From NCBI RefSeq assembly GCF_003311645.1, contig NZ_QEST01000223.1, positions 1-64,000 on the forward strand: 64,000 nt of DNA, written 5' to 3'. Under the pieces are notes generated by a model. That model made no database searches. It was not told the DNA's origin and was given only the letters and a program-made list of their open reading frames with translations. Position 1 is the first letter of the stretch; every line of letters starts with the position of its first letter. This stretch comes from Streptomyces sp. PT12 (GTDB taxonomy: Bacteria; Actinomycetota; Actinomycetes; Streptomycetales; Streptomycetaceae). This document shows, one piece after another, positions 50,469 to 58,667 of this stretch. Both the position numbers and the translations under genes were made by a program.

Positions 50469-51815
50469 ATGACCACTGCGGAGAGGGCCAAGGGCGCGGG
50501 CGACACGACCGGCGCGCCGGGGCCGTTGCGGAAGGCGTTGACGACGCCGCTGCTGTACCTGTTCATCCTGGGCGACGTCCTTGGCGCGGGGGTCTATGTG
50601 CTGGTCGGCCAGGTCGCGGGGGCGGCGGGCGGCGCCGTGTGGGTGCCGATGCTGGTCGCCCTGGTGCTCGCGCTGCTGACCGCCGCCTCCTATGCCGAGC
50701 TCGCCACCAAGTACCCGCGCGCCGGGGGCGCCGCGCACTACGCGAAGCGGGCGTTCGGCTCGTTCCCCGGCTTTGTCATCGGCTTCTGCATGCTCGCCGC
50801 GGGCATCGTCTCCGTCGCCGGGCTGACCAGGGCGTTCGGCGGCGAATACCTCACGGAGTTCGTGACGCTGCCCGTCGTCGTGGTGACGGTGGCCTTCCTC
50901 GGCGCGCTCGCCCTGCTCAACCTGCGCGGCATCAGGGAGTCGGTGCGGGCCAACGCCGTGGCCACGCTGATCGAGGTCAGCGGCCTGTTGATCATCGTGG
51001 GCCTCGGCGCCTGGGTCATCGTGCGCGGCGACGGCGACCTCGGCGCGCTCACCGAGGTGGGCACGGCGGAGAAGGGCGCCGCCGCGGCCGTGTTGAGCGG
51101 CGCGGTGCTCGCGTACTACGCGTTCGTCGGGTTCGAGGCGTCCGTCAACCTCGCCGAGGAGACGCACGATCCCCGCCGTTCCTACCCCCGCGCGCTGTTC
51201 GCGGCGCTGGGCACGGCCGGGCTCGTCTATCTGCTGGTGGGGTTCGCCGCCACCGCTGCCGTGCCGACCGAGCGGCTCGTTCAGTCGAGCGGCCCGCTGC
51301 TCGAGGTGGTCGAGGTGGCGGGCGGGATGCCGCAGAAGGTGTTCAGCGCCATGGCGCTGGTCGCCGTCGCCAACGGCGCGCTGCTGACCGGCATCATGTC
51401 CTCGCGCCTGGCCTACGGCATGGCCCGCGACGGGCTGCTGCCGTCGTTCCTGGCCCGCGTGCTGCCCGTGCGCCGCACCCCGTGGGCCGCGATCGCCGTC
51501 ACCACCGTGCTGTCGACGGGGCTCGCGCTCACCGGCGACGTCGCCACCCTGGCGGCCACGCTCGTCCTGCTGCTGCTCGTGGTCTTCGCGGGCGTCAACG
51601 CGGCGGTGCTGGTGCTGCGCCGCGAACCCGGCGACGCGGCCGACCACTTCCGCGTCGCGCGCGTCGTCCCGGTGCTCGGCGTGGCGTCCTGCGTGGTGCT
51701 CGCCACCCAGATCGAGGGCGAGGTGTGGGCCAGGGGGCTGCCGCTCATGGGGGCGGGCGTCGCGCTCGGCGCGGTGACCGAGATCCGTAACCGGCGGGCC
51801 GCGCGGGCCCGTTGA
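50469..51815 (+). CDS. APC-family amino-acid permease
   Basis: The 448-aa membrane transporter has about twelve predicted helices. Blocks include LLYLFILGDVLGAGVYVLVG (helix 1, with the substrate-site Gly stretch), SYAELATKYPRAGGAAHYAK, AYYAFVGFEASVNLAEETHD and SSRLAYGMARDGLLPSFLAR, all typical of amino acid-polyamine-organocation carriers. ATG at 50469 was chosen over an upstream ATG (50406) because the transporter domain starts just after it and the upstream residues are Pro/His-rich and unlike the family. The substrate is not predictable. Confidence 0.92.
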   Translation: MTTAERAKGAGDTTGAPGPLRKALTTPLLYLFILGDVLGAGVYVLVGQVAGAAGGAVWVPMLVALVLALLTAASYAELATKYPRAGGAAHYAKRAFGSFPGFVIGFCMLAAGIVSVAGLTRAFGGEYLTEFVTLPVVVVTVAFLGALALLNLRGIRESVRANAVATLIEVSGLLIIVGLGAWVIVRGDGDLGALTEVGTAEKGAAAAVLSGAVLAYYAFVGFEASVNLAEETHDPRRSYPRALFAALGTAGLVYLLVGFAATAAVPTERLVQSSGPLLEVVEVAGGMPQKVFSAMALVAVANGALLTGIMSSRLAYGMARDGLLPSFLARVLPVRRTPWAAIAVTTVLSTGLALTGDVATLAATLVLLLLVVFAGVNAAVLVLRREPGDAADHFRVARVVPVLGVASCVVLATQIEGEVWARGLPLMGAGVALGAVTEIRNRRAARAR

Positions 51816-51905
51816 CCACCCCGCGGCCGGTCACGCGCGTGCCGCACGCGCGGCGTGCGTCCCCCCGCCCGCGTGCGTGGATCGGCCGGTCGGCAGAATC
51901 GGGGG

Positions 51906-52478
51906 GTGACGATGTATGCGACGTCCCTGGGGGACGACGGCGCGGAGCTGCGGCCTCTGGAGCCGTGGCGGGCCGAGGAGTTCCTTGCGCACATGGACCG
52001 GGGGCGTGAGTTCGTCGGGCGGCATGTCTCGCTGCCCGACGCGGTCACCGACCTGGCGTCGAGCCGGGCGTTCCTCCAGGCGTACGCGCAGCGCCTCGCG
52101 ACCGACACCGGGCGGATCGACGGCATCTGGAGCGGCGGCACGCTGGTCGGCGGCGTTCTTCTGCGCACGATGGACGTGCCGCGCGGCACCGCAGAGGCGG
52201 GCTGCTGGCTCGAGCGGTCCGCGGTGGGCCGGGGCCTGGTGACCCGCGCGGCACGCGTCCTGATCGACTGGGCCGTCGACGAACGCGGCATCCACCGCGT
52301 CGAGTGGGTGGTCTCCGCGGCCAACACCGCGAGCATCGCCGTGGCTCGGCGGCTCGGAATGACCAAGGAGGGCGTGCTGCGCGAGAGTTACCCCTACCGG
52401 GGCACACGCCACGACATGGAGATGTGGTCCGTGCTCGCCCCCGAGTGGCGGGCCCAGCGCACCGACCGCACGGGCTGA
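51906..52478 (+). CDS. GNAT-family N-acetyltransferase (RimJ/RimL-type)
   Basis: The 190-aa product shows the GNAT acetyl-CoA fold: ELRPLEPWRAEEFLAHMDRG, AGCWLERSAVGRGLVTRAAR with the R/Q-x-x-G-x-A-like loop, and NTASIAVARRLGMTKEGVLR. It resembles RimJ/RimL-type enzymes that acetylate ribosomal protein N-termini, but Streptomyces has many paralogues. GTG at 51906 or ATG at 51912 are the possible starts. It lies 90 bases after the permease. Confidence 0.9.
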   Translation: MTMYATSLGDDGAELRPLEPWRAEEFLAHMDRGREFVGRHVSLPDAVTDLASSRAFLQAYAQRLATDTGRIDGIWSGGTLVGGVLLRTMDVPRGTAEAGCWLERSAVGRGLVTRAARVLIDWAVDERGIHRVEWVVSAANTASIAVARRLGMTKEGVLRESYPYRGTRHDMEMWSVLAPEWRAQRTDRTG

Positions 52479-52571
52479 ACCGGCTGGCCCGGCCGAACCG
52501 ACCGGCCCGCGGGCCGCCCACCGGGGCAAACGCCGTTGCGGCGAACGCCGCGCCCGGGCGAGGATGCCCGA

Positions 52572-53027
52572 ATGACCGCTCTACGCCTGCGCGTTGCCGC
52601 CTACGCCGTGTGCCGTGACCGGGACCGGGTCCTGCTCACCCGCTGTGTCTCACGGGACCGCGGCCAGCGGCACTGGTCCCTGCCCGGCGGCGGCGTCGAG
52701 CACGGCGAGGACCCGCTCGACGCGGTGGTCCGCGAGATCGCCGAGGAGACCGGGCACACCGCCGAGGTCGACCAGCTCCTCGGCGTGGACTCCCGCACGC
52801 GCGACGACCTGCACAGCATCGGCGTCTTCTACCGCGCCCGCGTCACCGGCGGCACGCTGCGCCCCGAGGTCGGCGGCTCGTCCGACCTGGCCGCCTGGCA
52901 CCCGCTCGCCGACGTGCCCGCCCTGCCGAGGGCCGTGCTCGTCGACATCGGCCTCCGCCTCGACCGTGAACGGCCCCCCGCGGGGCACGTTCCGCCCGTC
53001 CCGGTCGACGGCCTGCTGCGTCACTGA
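52572..53027 (+). CDS. NUDIX hydrolase
   Basis: The 151-aa protein has a complete Nudix box, GGVEHGEDPLDAVVREIAEE followed by TGH (residues about 42-64), which binds divalent metal and hydrolyses nucleoside diphosphates linked to another group. The N-terminus RVAAYAVCRDRDRVLLTRC is the usual first strand. ATG at 52572 was chosen as the start nearest to the fold. The substrate is not known. Confidence 0.93.
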   Translation: MTALRLRVAAYAVCRDRDRVLLTRCVSRDRGQRHWSLPGGGVEHGEDPLDAVVREIAEETGHTAEVDQLLGVDSRTRDDLHSIGVFYRARVTGGTLRPEVGGSSDLAAWHPLADVPALPRAVLVDIGLRLDRERPPAGHVPPVPVDGLLRH

Positions 53028-53095
53028 GCGCGACATCGCGCGCGGAGCGCGACACCGCGCGCGGCGGCCGGGCGCGTGGGGCCCCTCGAACAACC

Positions 53096-53731
53096 TCAGG
53101 AGTGCCAGGCGACGCAGGGGTGCACCGAGTCGTCGAACTCGACCAGGAAGCAGTACTGCGCCAGCCACTCGCCCTCGGTCGTGGTGCGCGACAGCAGCAC
53201 CCCGTGCCCGTCGCCGAACAGCCCCACGGTGTAGCGCACCCACTCGTGCCCGCCGCCGAGCGTCGTCACCGACTCGTGGTGGCGCGCGAGCTCCATGGCG
53301 ATCATGCGGCTCAGCGTCCGCACCGTGTCGTCGCGCGACTCGCAGCGCGCCACCCGCCCGCCGCCGTGCAGGTCGAGGCCCACCACGGCGACCCGCGCGG
53401 TGGCCCGCGGCACGTCCTTGATGCGGTACCTGAGGCCGTCGATCACCGCGTGCACTGCGTTGAACGGCGCGCGCCCCGCCATCAGCAGGTGCTCCGTCCC
53501 CGCGTCCGGGCGCAGCCAGGGGCGCTGCCCGGGGACGCGCTCCCAGCGGAGGTTCGCCGCGAACGCGTCATAACGCTCCACGCACACCGGGCACGCGTAT
53601 CCACCGGGGCGGCCGAGGGCGTCGTTCCGCTCGGTGAACGACGCGGGATCGCCCGCCTTCTCGCAGAAGTCGCACTTGTACGGGACCGCCCGCCGCGCCT
53701 TCGCGCTCGCTCCGCGCCTGAACAACCGCAT
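53096..53731 (-). CDS. Hypothetical zinc-ribbon protein, 211 aa
   Basis: No named family was recognised. After an Arg-rich start, YKCDFCEKAG (about residues 18-27) and YACPVCVERYDAF (about 45-57) provide two CxxC pairs, a zinc ribbon. The rest is a soluble alpha/beta segment (AVVGLDLHGGGRVARCESRD, MIAMELARHHESVTTLGGGH). It converges on the Nudix gene with a 68-base gap. The codon use is typical for the organism. Confidence 0.7.
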   Translation of the reverse strand: MRLFRRGASAKARRAVPYKCDFCEKAGDPASFTERNDALGRPGGYACPVCVERYDAFAANLRWERVPGQRPWLRPDAGTEHLLMAGRAPFNAVHAVIDGLRYRIKDVPRATARVAVVGLDLHGGGRVARCESRDDTVRTLSRMIAMELARHHESVTTLGGGHEWVRYTVGLFGDGHGVLLSRTTTEGEWLAQYCFLVEFDDSVHPCVAWHS

Positions 53732-54166
53732 GATCCAACGACTACCCCATCCGGGCCGCGACCGGTCCCCTCTTCACCCTACGCCCCGTTCCCGTTGTCC
53801 CGTCCTCCGTTGTCCCGTCCCCGGCCGCCCCGTTCCCCGTTGTCCCGTCGGGCCGCGCCGTCATCGCCGACCAGAAACGGTGGCCGCGCGCCCGCTTCAC
53901 CGAACAGTGCCGCGCCGCTGGCCTCCCCACCGACGCGGCCCGCCGCCTGGGCGACGAGCTGGTCCTGCTCGACGAGGGCGCCACCGTCCTCTACGGCCTG
54001 GCCACCACCCCCGACCCGATCACCACGGCCCGCACCCTGGCCACGATCTCACCGTTCCCCGCCAGGCGATCGGTCGTGGCCGGGGGTTCAGGCCGTTGCC
54101 ATCGGGTGGACATGGCGGCTCCGCACACTGCCGCTGACATGCGCGACCAGTGCAAGGAGCCTTTCG
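53732..54166. other. Gap with possible gene remnant before the 54167 gene
   Basis: A plus-strand stretch from 53860 to about 54060 reads VIADQKRWPRARFTEQCRAA and LGDELVLLDEGATVLYGLAT without stops, which looks like a coding fragment, but it has no start or recognisable family. Short repeats of ccgttgtcccgtcc type lie at 53790-53850. The AAGGAG ribosome site of the next gene is at its end. Confidence 0.35.
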
Positions 54167-56056
54167 ATGGCGCTTACCCACGACGGCGACGGGGTGCACA
54201 GACGCAGGCTGCTCCAGGCCGCCGTCACCGTGCCCGCGGCCGGTGCCGCGGTCACCGCGGCGGCCACCTCCACCGCTTCCGCGGCCACCCCGGCCCAACG
54301 GCCGGGCCGCGGTGGGCGGTTCGACGGCGACAGCCCTCGTTTCGCCCTCGCCGTGCTGCCGGACACCCAGTACCTCTTCGACGCCGACAGCTCCGACCCG
54401 GCGCCGTTGCGGGAGACATTCCGCTACCTCGTCGCCGAGCGCGCGGAGGCGAACATCGCCTTCCTGACGCACCTCGGCGATGTCACCGAACACGGCACCG
54501 AGCAGGAACTCCGGCTCGCCGCCGACACGTTCGGCACGATCCACGGCTCCGTTCCCTACAGCGTCCTCGCGGGCAACCACGACATCGACGGCTCCACCGA
54601 CGACCAGCGCGGCGACTCGGCCTACCTCGACGCGTTCGGCCCCCGGCGTTACGCGTCCATGGACAGCTTCGGCGGCGCGTCGCCCGACGGCTACAACAGC
54701 TACCACGTGCTGCGCGCCGCCGGGCGCGACTGGCTCGTCCTGGCCCTCGACTGGCGGGTCTCGGACGCTGGACTCGCCTGGACCCAGGGCGTGTTGGACG
54801 AGCACCCGAGCCTCCCCGCCATCCTCACCACCCACGACCTCGCCCACGCCGACGGCGAAGGCCGCGCCCAACTCTCCAGCAACGGCACGCGGTTGTGGGA
54901 AGGGCTCATCCGCCGCAACGACCAGATCTTCCTCGCCCTCGGCGGCCACTACTGGCCGCCAGGGCGTAGCGTCCTGACCAACGACGCGGGCCACGACGTG
55001 CACGTCCACATCACCAACTACCAGGACCGTTACTACGGTGGCGCCGGAATGATCCGGCTGTACGCGTTCGACCTGGCGCGCGGGGCCGTCGACGTCGAGA
55101 CGTTCGCGCCGTGGTTCCTGGCCCGAGACCCCGAGCGGCGCGCCCCGTTGGAGGCCGAGAATATCGAACTGACCGGTGACACCGACCGGTTCAGCCTCGC
55201 GATCGACTTCGCCGAGCGTTTCGGCGGCTTCGCGCCCACGCCGCCGCCCGCGCCGCGCCCGCCCGCGGCCGTCATGCCGCGTGGCACGGTCGCGTACTGG
55301 CGGTTCGACGGCTCGGCCCTTCCCGCGCCCGGCGCGCCCGTGCCCAACGGCACGGTGGTGCGCGACCTTTCGGGCAACGGCAACCACCTGACCGTCAGCC
55401 GCCTCCACGACAGCGGCCCTGCCGCGTTGGTCGTCTCCGACGAGCACCATGGCGGCCAACCCGCCCACGCGAGCCTGCGTTTCGACGGCGGGCAGTCACC
55501 CGACCGGGGCGCGATCCTCACCACGGGGGCGCGGGCGCCGCTGAACAGCCTGAAGTTCACGCGGGGCTACACCATCGAGACGTTCATCAAGCTGCCCGAG
55601 CCGTTCGAGGGCGAGCACGCGTGGATGGGCATCCTCAGCTGGCAGGGCCGCAACAGCGAGGCGGGCAAGACGACCGGCTGGTCCCCTGACGAGCCGACGT
55701 GCAGCCTGAACCTCTCGGGCGAGCGCTTCCTCCAGTTCGTCGTGTACCCGCACCGGCAGGACGCGGACCCGACGTCGTGGAGCCACGCGCTCGAGGTCGG
55801 CCGCTGGACGCATATCGCGGTGGTCAACGACGGCCGCCGCACGGTCGTTTACGTGGAGGGCTCGAAGATCGCCCGCAACCCCACGCAGGCGTCGACGGGC
55901 ATCGCGACGCTGGGCAAGCCGTTCACGATCGGGGCGACGCAGTTCGACGAACGCTTCGGGCAGGGCTTCTACGGCTGGATCGGCGACACGCGCATCGTCG
56001 AACGCGCCCTGGAGCGAGGCGACTTCATGACATCGGCGGAACGGCCCGGCCGCTAG
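54167..56056 (+). CDS. Tat-exported metallophosphoesterase with LamG-like domain
   Basis: The 629-aa product has a twin-arginine signal (HRRRLLQAAVTVPAAGAAVT) followed by a calcineurin-like domain: LAVLPDTQYLFDADSSDPAP, THLGDVTEHGTEQE, LAGNHDIDG, TTHDLAHADGEG and GGHYWPPGRS, with the expected metal-binding Asp, Asn and His. A concanavalin/LamG-like domain follows from about residue 390 (GTVAYWRFDG, LKFTRGYTIETFIKL, DGRRTVVYVEGSKI), usual for carbohydrate or surface binding. ATG at 54167 has AAGGAG seven bases before it. It is a second secreted phosphoesterase in the window; the substrate is unknown. Confidence 0.92.
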   Translation: MALTHDGDGVHRRRLLQAAVTVPAAGAAVTAAATSTASAATPAQRPGRGGRFDGDSPRFALAVLPDTQYLFDADSSDPAPLRETFRYLVAERAEANIAFLTHLGDVTEHGTEQELRLAADTFGTIHGSVPYSVLAGNHDIDGSTDDQRGDSAYLDAFGPRRYASMDSFGGASPDGYNSYHVLRAAGRDWLVLALDWRVSDAGLAWTQGVLDEHPSLPAILTTHDLAHADGEGRAQLSSNGTRLWEGLIRRNDQIFLALGGHYWPPGRSVLTNDAGHDVHVHITNYQDRYYGGAGMIRLYAFDLARGAVDVETFAPWFLARDPERRAPLEAENIELTGDTDRFSLAIDFAERFGGFAPTPPPAPRPPAAVMPRGTVAYWRFDGSALPAPGAPVPNGTVVRDLSGNGNHLTVSRLHDSGPAALVVSDEHHGGQPAHASLRFDGGQSPDRGAILTTGARAPLNSLKFTRGYTIETFIKLPEPFEGEHAWMGILSWQGRNSEAGKTTGWSPDEPTCSLNLSGERFLQFVVYPHRQDADPTSWSHALEVGRWTHIAVVNDGRRTVVYVEGSKIARNPTQASTGIATLGKPFTIGATQFDERFGQGFYGWIGDTRIVERALERGDFMTSAERPGR

Positions 56057-56295
56057 TGGCGCGCCGCGGGCGCTGACTACGCCGGGGCGCGTCGTTGGGC
56101 TCAACGTGCCTGCCTCCCGCCCTCCGTCGTACGGACGCTATCGCTTCTCGGCAAGGTGCCAGCCGCACGGGCCAATCGATGGATCCGGTACCGGCCGTGG
56201 GGATCGCGCGTGCCCACGTTGCCTCGAACGGGGGCCGGGGCGGGGATCGTCCGGCGTCGACAGGGGCCGGTGCCGACGCCGGACATAATCCCCGT
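56057..56295. other. Intergenic, with inverted repeat and -10-like element
   Basis: The region contains a 10-bp inverted repeat (gtccggcgtc at 56249 and gacgccggac at 56275) and a CATAAT hexamer at 56284-56289 just before the short reading frame that follows. No intact gene was found. Confidence 0.4.
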
Positions 56296-56424
56296 GTGGT
56301 GGACGACAGTTGGTGGATCGGGCTCATCACCGGCGGAACGGCCGTGGTCGCGAGTTGGGTCACCGGGCGGGGGGCCGCGCGATCCGCGCGCGCCGCCGCC
56401 AGGGCGGCGCTCGACGTCGGCTGA
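56296..56424 (+). pseudogene. Short membrane-protein fragment (42 aa)
   Basis: The frame reads VVDDSWWIGLITGGTAVVAS and ends after an Arg/Ala stretch at a stop. It resembles the N-terminal membrane anchor (WWIGLITGGTAVVASW) of longer actinobacterial small membrane proteins, so it is probably truncated. The GTG at 56296 lies 7 bases after a CATAAT -10-like element, which would make a leaderless transcript. Function, if any, is unknown. Confidence 0.4.
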
Positions 56425-56445
56425 AACGGCGCCGGGGGCGCCCGG

Positions 56446-56856
56446 TCACGCGAACCGGCCGACCTGGTGGTCGCCAGCGGACTGCTGGACGATGACGTTC
56501 AGACGGTTGAACGCGTTGATCAACGCGACGATCAGCGCTAGTGAGGCCAACTGCTCCTCGTCGTAGTGCTTGGCGGCGTTCGCCCACGCCTCGTCCGAGA
56601 CGCCACCGGCCGCGTCGGCGATGCGCGTGCCCTGCTCGGCCAGCTCCAGGGCGGCGCGTTCGGCGTCGGTGAAGACCGTGGCCTCCCGCCATGTGGCGAT
56701 GGGGTTGAGGCGCGTCGCGGTCCTTCCGGTGTGCGCGGCATCCTTGGTGTGCATGTCGGTGCAGAAGCCGCAGCCGTTGATCTGGCTGGCGCGGATCTTC
56801 ACCAGCTCCGCCGTCGCGGACGGAAGCGCCGTGTCCCCGACCGACCTGCTCGCCAC
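56446..56856 (-). CDS. AhpD-like CMD-family protein with abnormal N-terminus
   Basis: The C-terminal part is a clear carboxymuconolactone decarboxylase/AhpD-like domain: LPSATAELVKIRASQINGCG, then CTDMHTKDAAHTG with the C-x2-C pair, FTDAERAALELAEQGTRIAD and IVALINAFNRLNVI. The usual first 25-30 residues are missing: upstream of about residue 8 (SVGDTALPSA) the sequence instead reads antisense to the gene fragment at 56836. GTG at 56856 could still start translation, giving 136 aa. The gene is probably truncated by a deletion, but it may still be expressed. Confidence 0.7.
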   Translation of the reverse strand: MASRSVGDTALPSATAELVKIRASQINGCGFCTDMHTKDAAHTGRTATRLNPIATWREATVFTDAERAALELAEQGTRIADAAGGVSDEAWANAAKHYDEEQLASLALIVALINAFNRLNVIVQQSAGDHQVGRFA

Positions 56857-57019
56857 GCACGTCCATCTGACAACGGACGGGCGGCGCGCGATCGTTGTCT
56901 CGGAGTGGACCGGCGCCGTGTCCCACGAGGCGGCGGCCGCCCCCACCGGGCCCGGGTGCGAGCGGTACGCGCTCCACCACGCGTTCGCGGATGACCGCGT
57001 TGTCAGTCCCCCCTCCTAG
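56836..57019 (+). pseudogene. 5'-truncated ABM-like gene fragment
   Basis: The frame reads DLLATHVHLTTDGRRAIVVS and EWTGAVSHEAAAA, then GCERYALHHAFADD and a TAG at 57017. This looks like the C-terminal half of an ABM-type monooxygenase. It has no start codon or ribosome site and joins the truncated CMD gene head to head, so it is a remnant. The family call rests on a short match and is uncertain. Confidence 0.4.
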
Positions 57020-57060
57020 GCTGGTCCCAACGAAACGAGGAGGCGGGGGAGAGGGTCGGG

Positions 57061-57237
57061 ATGGGCAAGGCGATCATGGGCGCGGCGGTGTCGTTCGACG
57101 GCTTCGGCACGGACGACGGCGCCGGGGGCGGGCCGCCGTGGGGCTTCGCGGGGCACCGGATCACCGATGTGGCCGGTGGGCGGATAGGCGGCAAGGCGCC
57201 GCGCCTCGTCCACGACGTGGGGGCGAAGGCGCCATGA
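57061..57237 (+). pseudogene. Truncated DHFR/RibD-like gene remnant
   Basis: The 58-codon frame begins MGKAIMGAAVSFDGFGTDDG, which matches the N-terminus of DHFR-like (RibD C-terminal) proteins, then jumps to a short tail (RLVHDVGAKAP) and stops. Complete proteins of this family have about 180-200 aa, so the middle is missing. It overlaps the next gene's start by four bases (ATGA), which may still couple their translation. Confidence 0.5.
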
Positions 57238-58433
57238 GCGTCGTCGTCCGCGCCGCCTCGGCGAAGGTCATGAGGTGGGCGCACGAGGACCACGGCAGCG
57301 TCGTCGACCTCACGCGCGCCCTGGTGCGCGTCCCGAGCCGCGCGGGGATCGACCCCTATGAGCCGGTCATCGCCACGCTCACCGCGTGGATGGGCGAACG
57401 GCGGCTTGCCCCCAGGGTGTTGCGTGACGCGTCGGGTGCGCCGGTCGCCGTCACCGCGGATGTCGTGGGGGAGCGGCGGGGGCCGCGCTGGGTGCTCGAC
57501 GCCTGCCTGGACACCGCGCCGTTCGGCGACGAGGCGGCCTGGACGCACCCGCCCACCTCGGGGCACCTGGAGAACGGGTGGCTGTGGGGGCGCGGCAGCG
57601 CCGACTCCAAGGCCGCCGTCGCGATCTTCTGCCACATCGCCGCCCGCCTCGCGGCCCACCCGGACCAGCTGCGCGGCACCCTCAGCCTGTTGTTCGACCT
57701 CGACGAGCACACGGGCGGCTTCGGCGGTGCCAGGCGCTATGCCGAGGGGCCCGACGCGCCACGGGACATCGCCGGGGTCATGATCGGCTACCCGGGGCCC
57801 GACCACCTGGTCATCGGGGGGCGCGGCGTTCACCGCGCGCGGATACGGGTGCGGGGCGTGGCGTCGCACTCCGGGGGACGCGCGAGCACTCCCAACGCCA
57901 TCGCCAAGGCCGCCGACCTCGTCCGCGCTCTCGCCTCCGCCGAGCTTCCCGCGCCCGCACCGGACTTCCCCCTGCCCGGCAAGGTGACGGTCACGGCGAT
58001 CAGCGGCGGAGAGGGGTTCTCGGTGACCCCGGATCTGTGCACGCTGCATGTCGACATACGCACCGTGCCCACGTTCGACGACGCCGCGGCCGCCCGGCTC
58101 CTGGCCGACACCGCTCAACGCGTCGACCACGCCTGGCCCGACACCCCACCCACCCGCGTCGCCCCCCACACCCGCTGGCCGCCCTACGCCCTGCCCGAAC
58201 ACTCGCCCCTGCGCACGGCGCTGCTCGGCGCCGCGGCGGCGCATGGGCTGCGCCCTGAGCCGAAGATCGCGGGCCCGTCGAGCATAGGCAACTACCTCGC
58301 GGGCCTCGGCATCCCCGCCACGGCGGGCTTCGGCGTCGTCTACGCCGGTCTGCACGCCACGGATGAACGCATTCGGATCGATACGGTGCCGGAGGTGCAG
58401 GCGGCTTATCACTCGGGGGTTTTGGCGCTGTGA
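57234..58433 (+). CDS. M20-family metallopeptidase/amidohydrolase
   Basis: The 399-aa product is a zinc-dependent M20 hydrolase (relatives include DapE, ArgE and carboxypeptidases). Visible motifs are LDACLDTAPFGDEAAW at residues 88-103, GRGSADSKAAVAIF at about 119-132, LFDLDEHTGGFGG at about 153-165, ASHSGG, and HATDERIRID near the end. The first metal motif has Cys91 where the usual His of HxD lies, and His159 replaces the second Glu of DEE, so the metal site is unusual. The start overlaps the DHFR remnant. The substrate is unknown. Confidence 0.85.
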   Translation: MSVVVRAASAKVMRWAHEDHGSVVDLTRALVRVPSRAGIDPYEPVIATLTAWMGERRLAPRVLRDASGAPVAVTADVVGERRGPRWVLDACLDTAPFGDEAAWTHPPTSGHLENGWLWGRGSADSKAAVAIFCHIAARLAAHPDQLRGTLSLLFDLDEHTGGFGGARRYAEGPDAPRDIAGVMIGYPGPDHLVIGGRGVHRARIRVRGVASHSGGRASTPNAIAKAADLVRALASAELPAPAPDFPLPGKVTVTAISGGEGFSVTPDLCTLHVDIRTVPTFDDAAAARLLADTAQRVDHAWPDTPPTRVAPHTRWPPYALPEHSPLRTALLGAAAAHGLRPEPKIAGPSSIGNYLAGLGIPATAGFGVVYAGLHATDERIRIDTVPEVQAAYHSGVLAL

Positions 58434-58437
58434 AAAC

Positions 58438-58501
58438 GCCCTGCGGGCGGCTTGGCGGCGCGGCTACTGGCTGGACGGGAGGACGTCCAGCCAGTAGCCG
58501 C
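58438..58501. repeat. Repeat element copy 2: conserved 30-base head plus 18-bp hairpin
   Basis: The 30-base head at 58438-58467 is identical to that at 50196, and starts 4 bases after the stop of the M20 gene. Its end forms the left arm of a perfect 18-bp stem (58460-58477 with 58484-58501) with the 6-base loop ggagga. Twelve bases across the loop (58476-58487, cgggaggacgtc) occur inverted in copy 1 at 50232-50243. Both copies lie right after stop codons. Confidence 0.9.
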
Positions 58502-58667
58502 CCCACAACGCACCCGCACCCGCACGCCACCCGCCAAAGCCACCCCAAGGCCAGCGCAGCGTCTCCCCCAAGCCCCACCCCCCGCCGCGCCGCGCACGGC
58601 AAGGGCTTCCCTTGTGCCACCATGTCGCAACGTCGATGGTGACAGAGTGCGGCAGGGGGCGCCGGGC

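Noticed and set aside
53102-54166. Upstream extension of the 54167 gene to 53102
   Set aside because: The extension is antisense to the 53096 gene and has no signal; the Tat signal and AAGGAG site fix the start at 54167.
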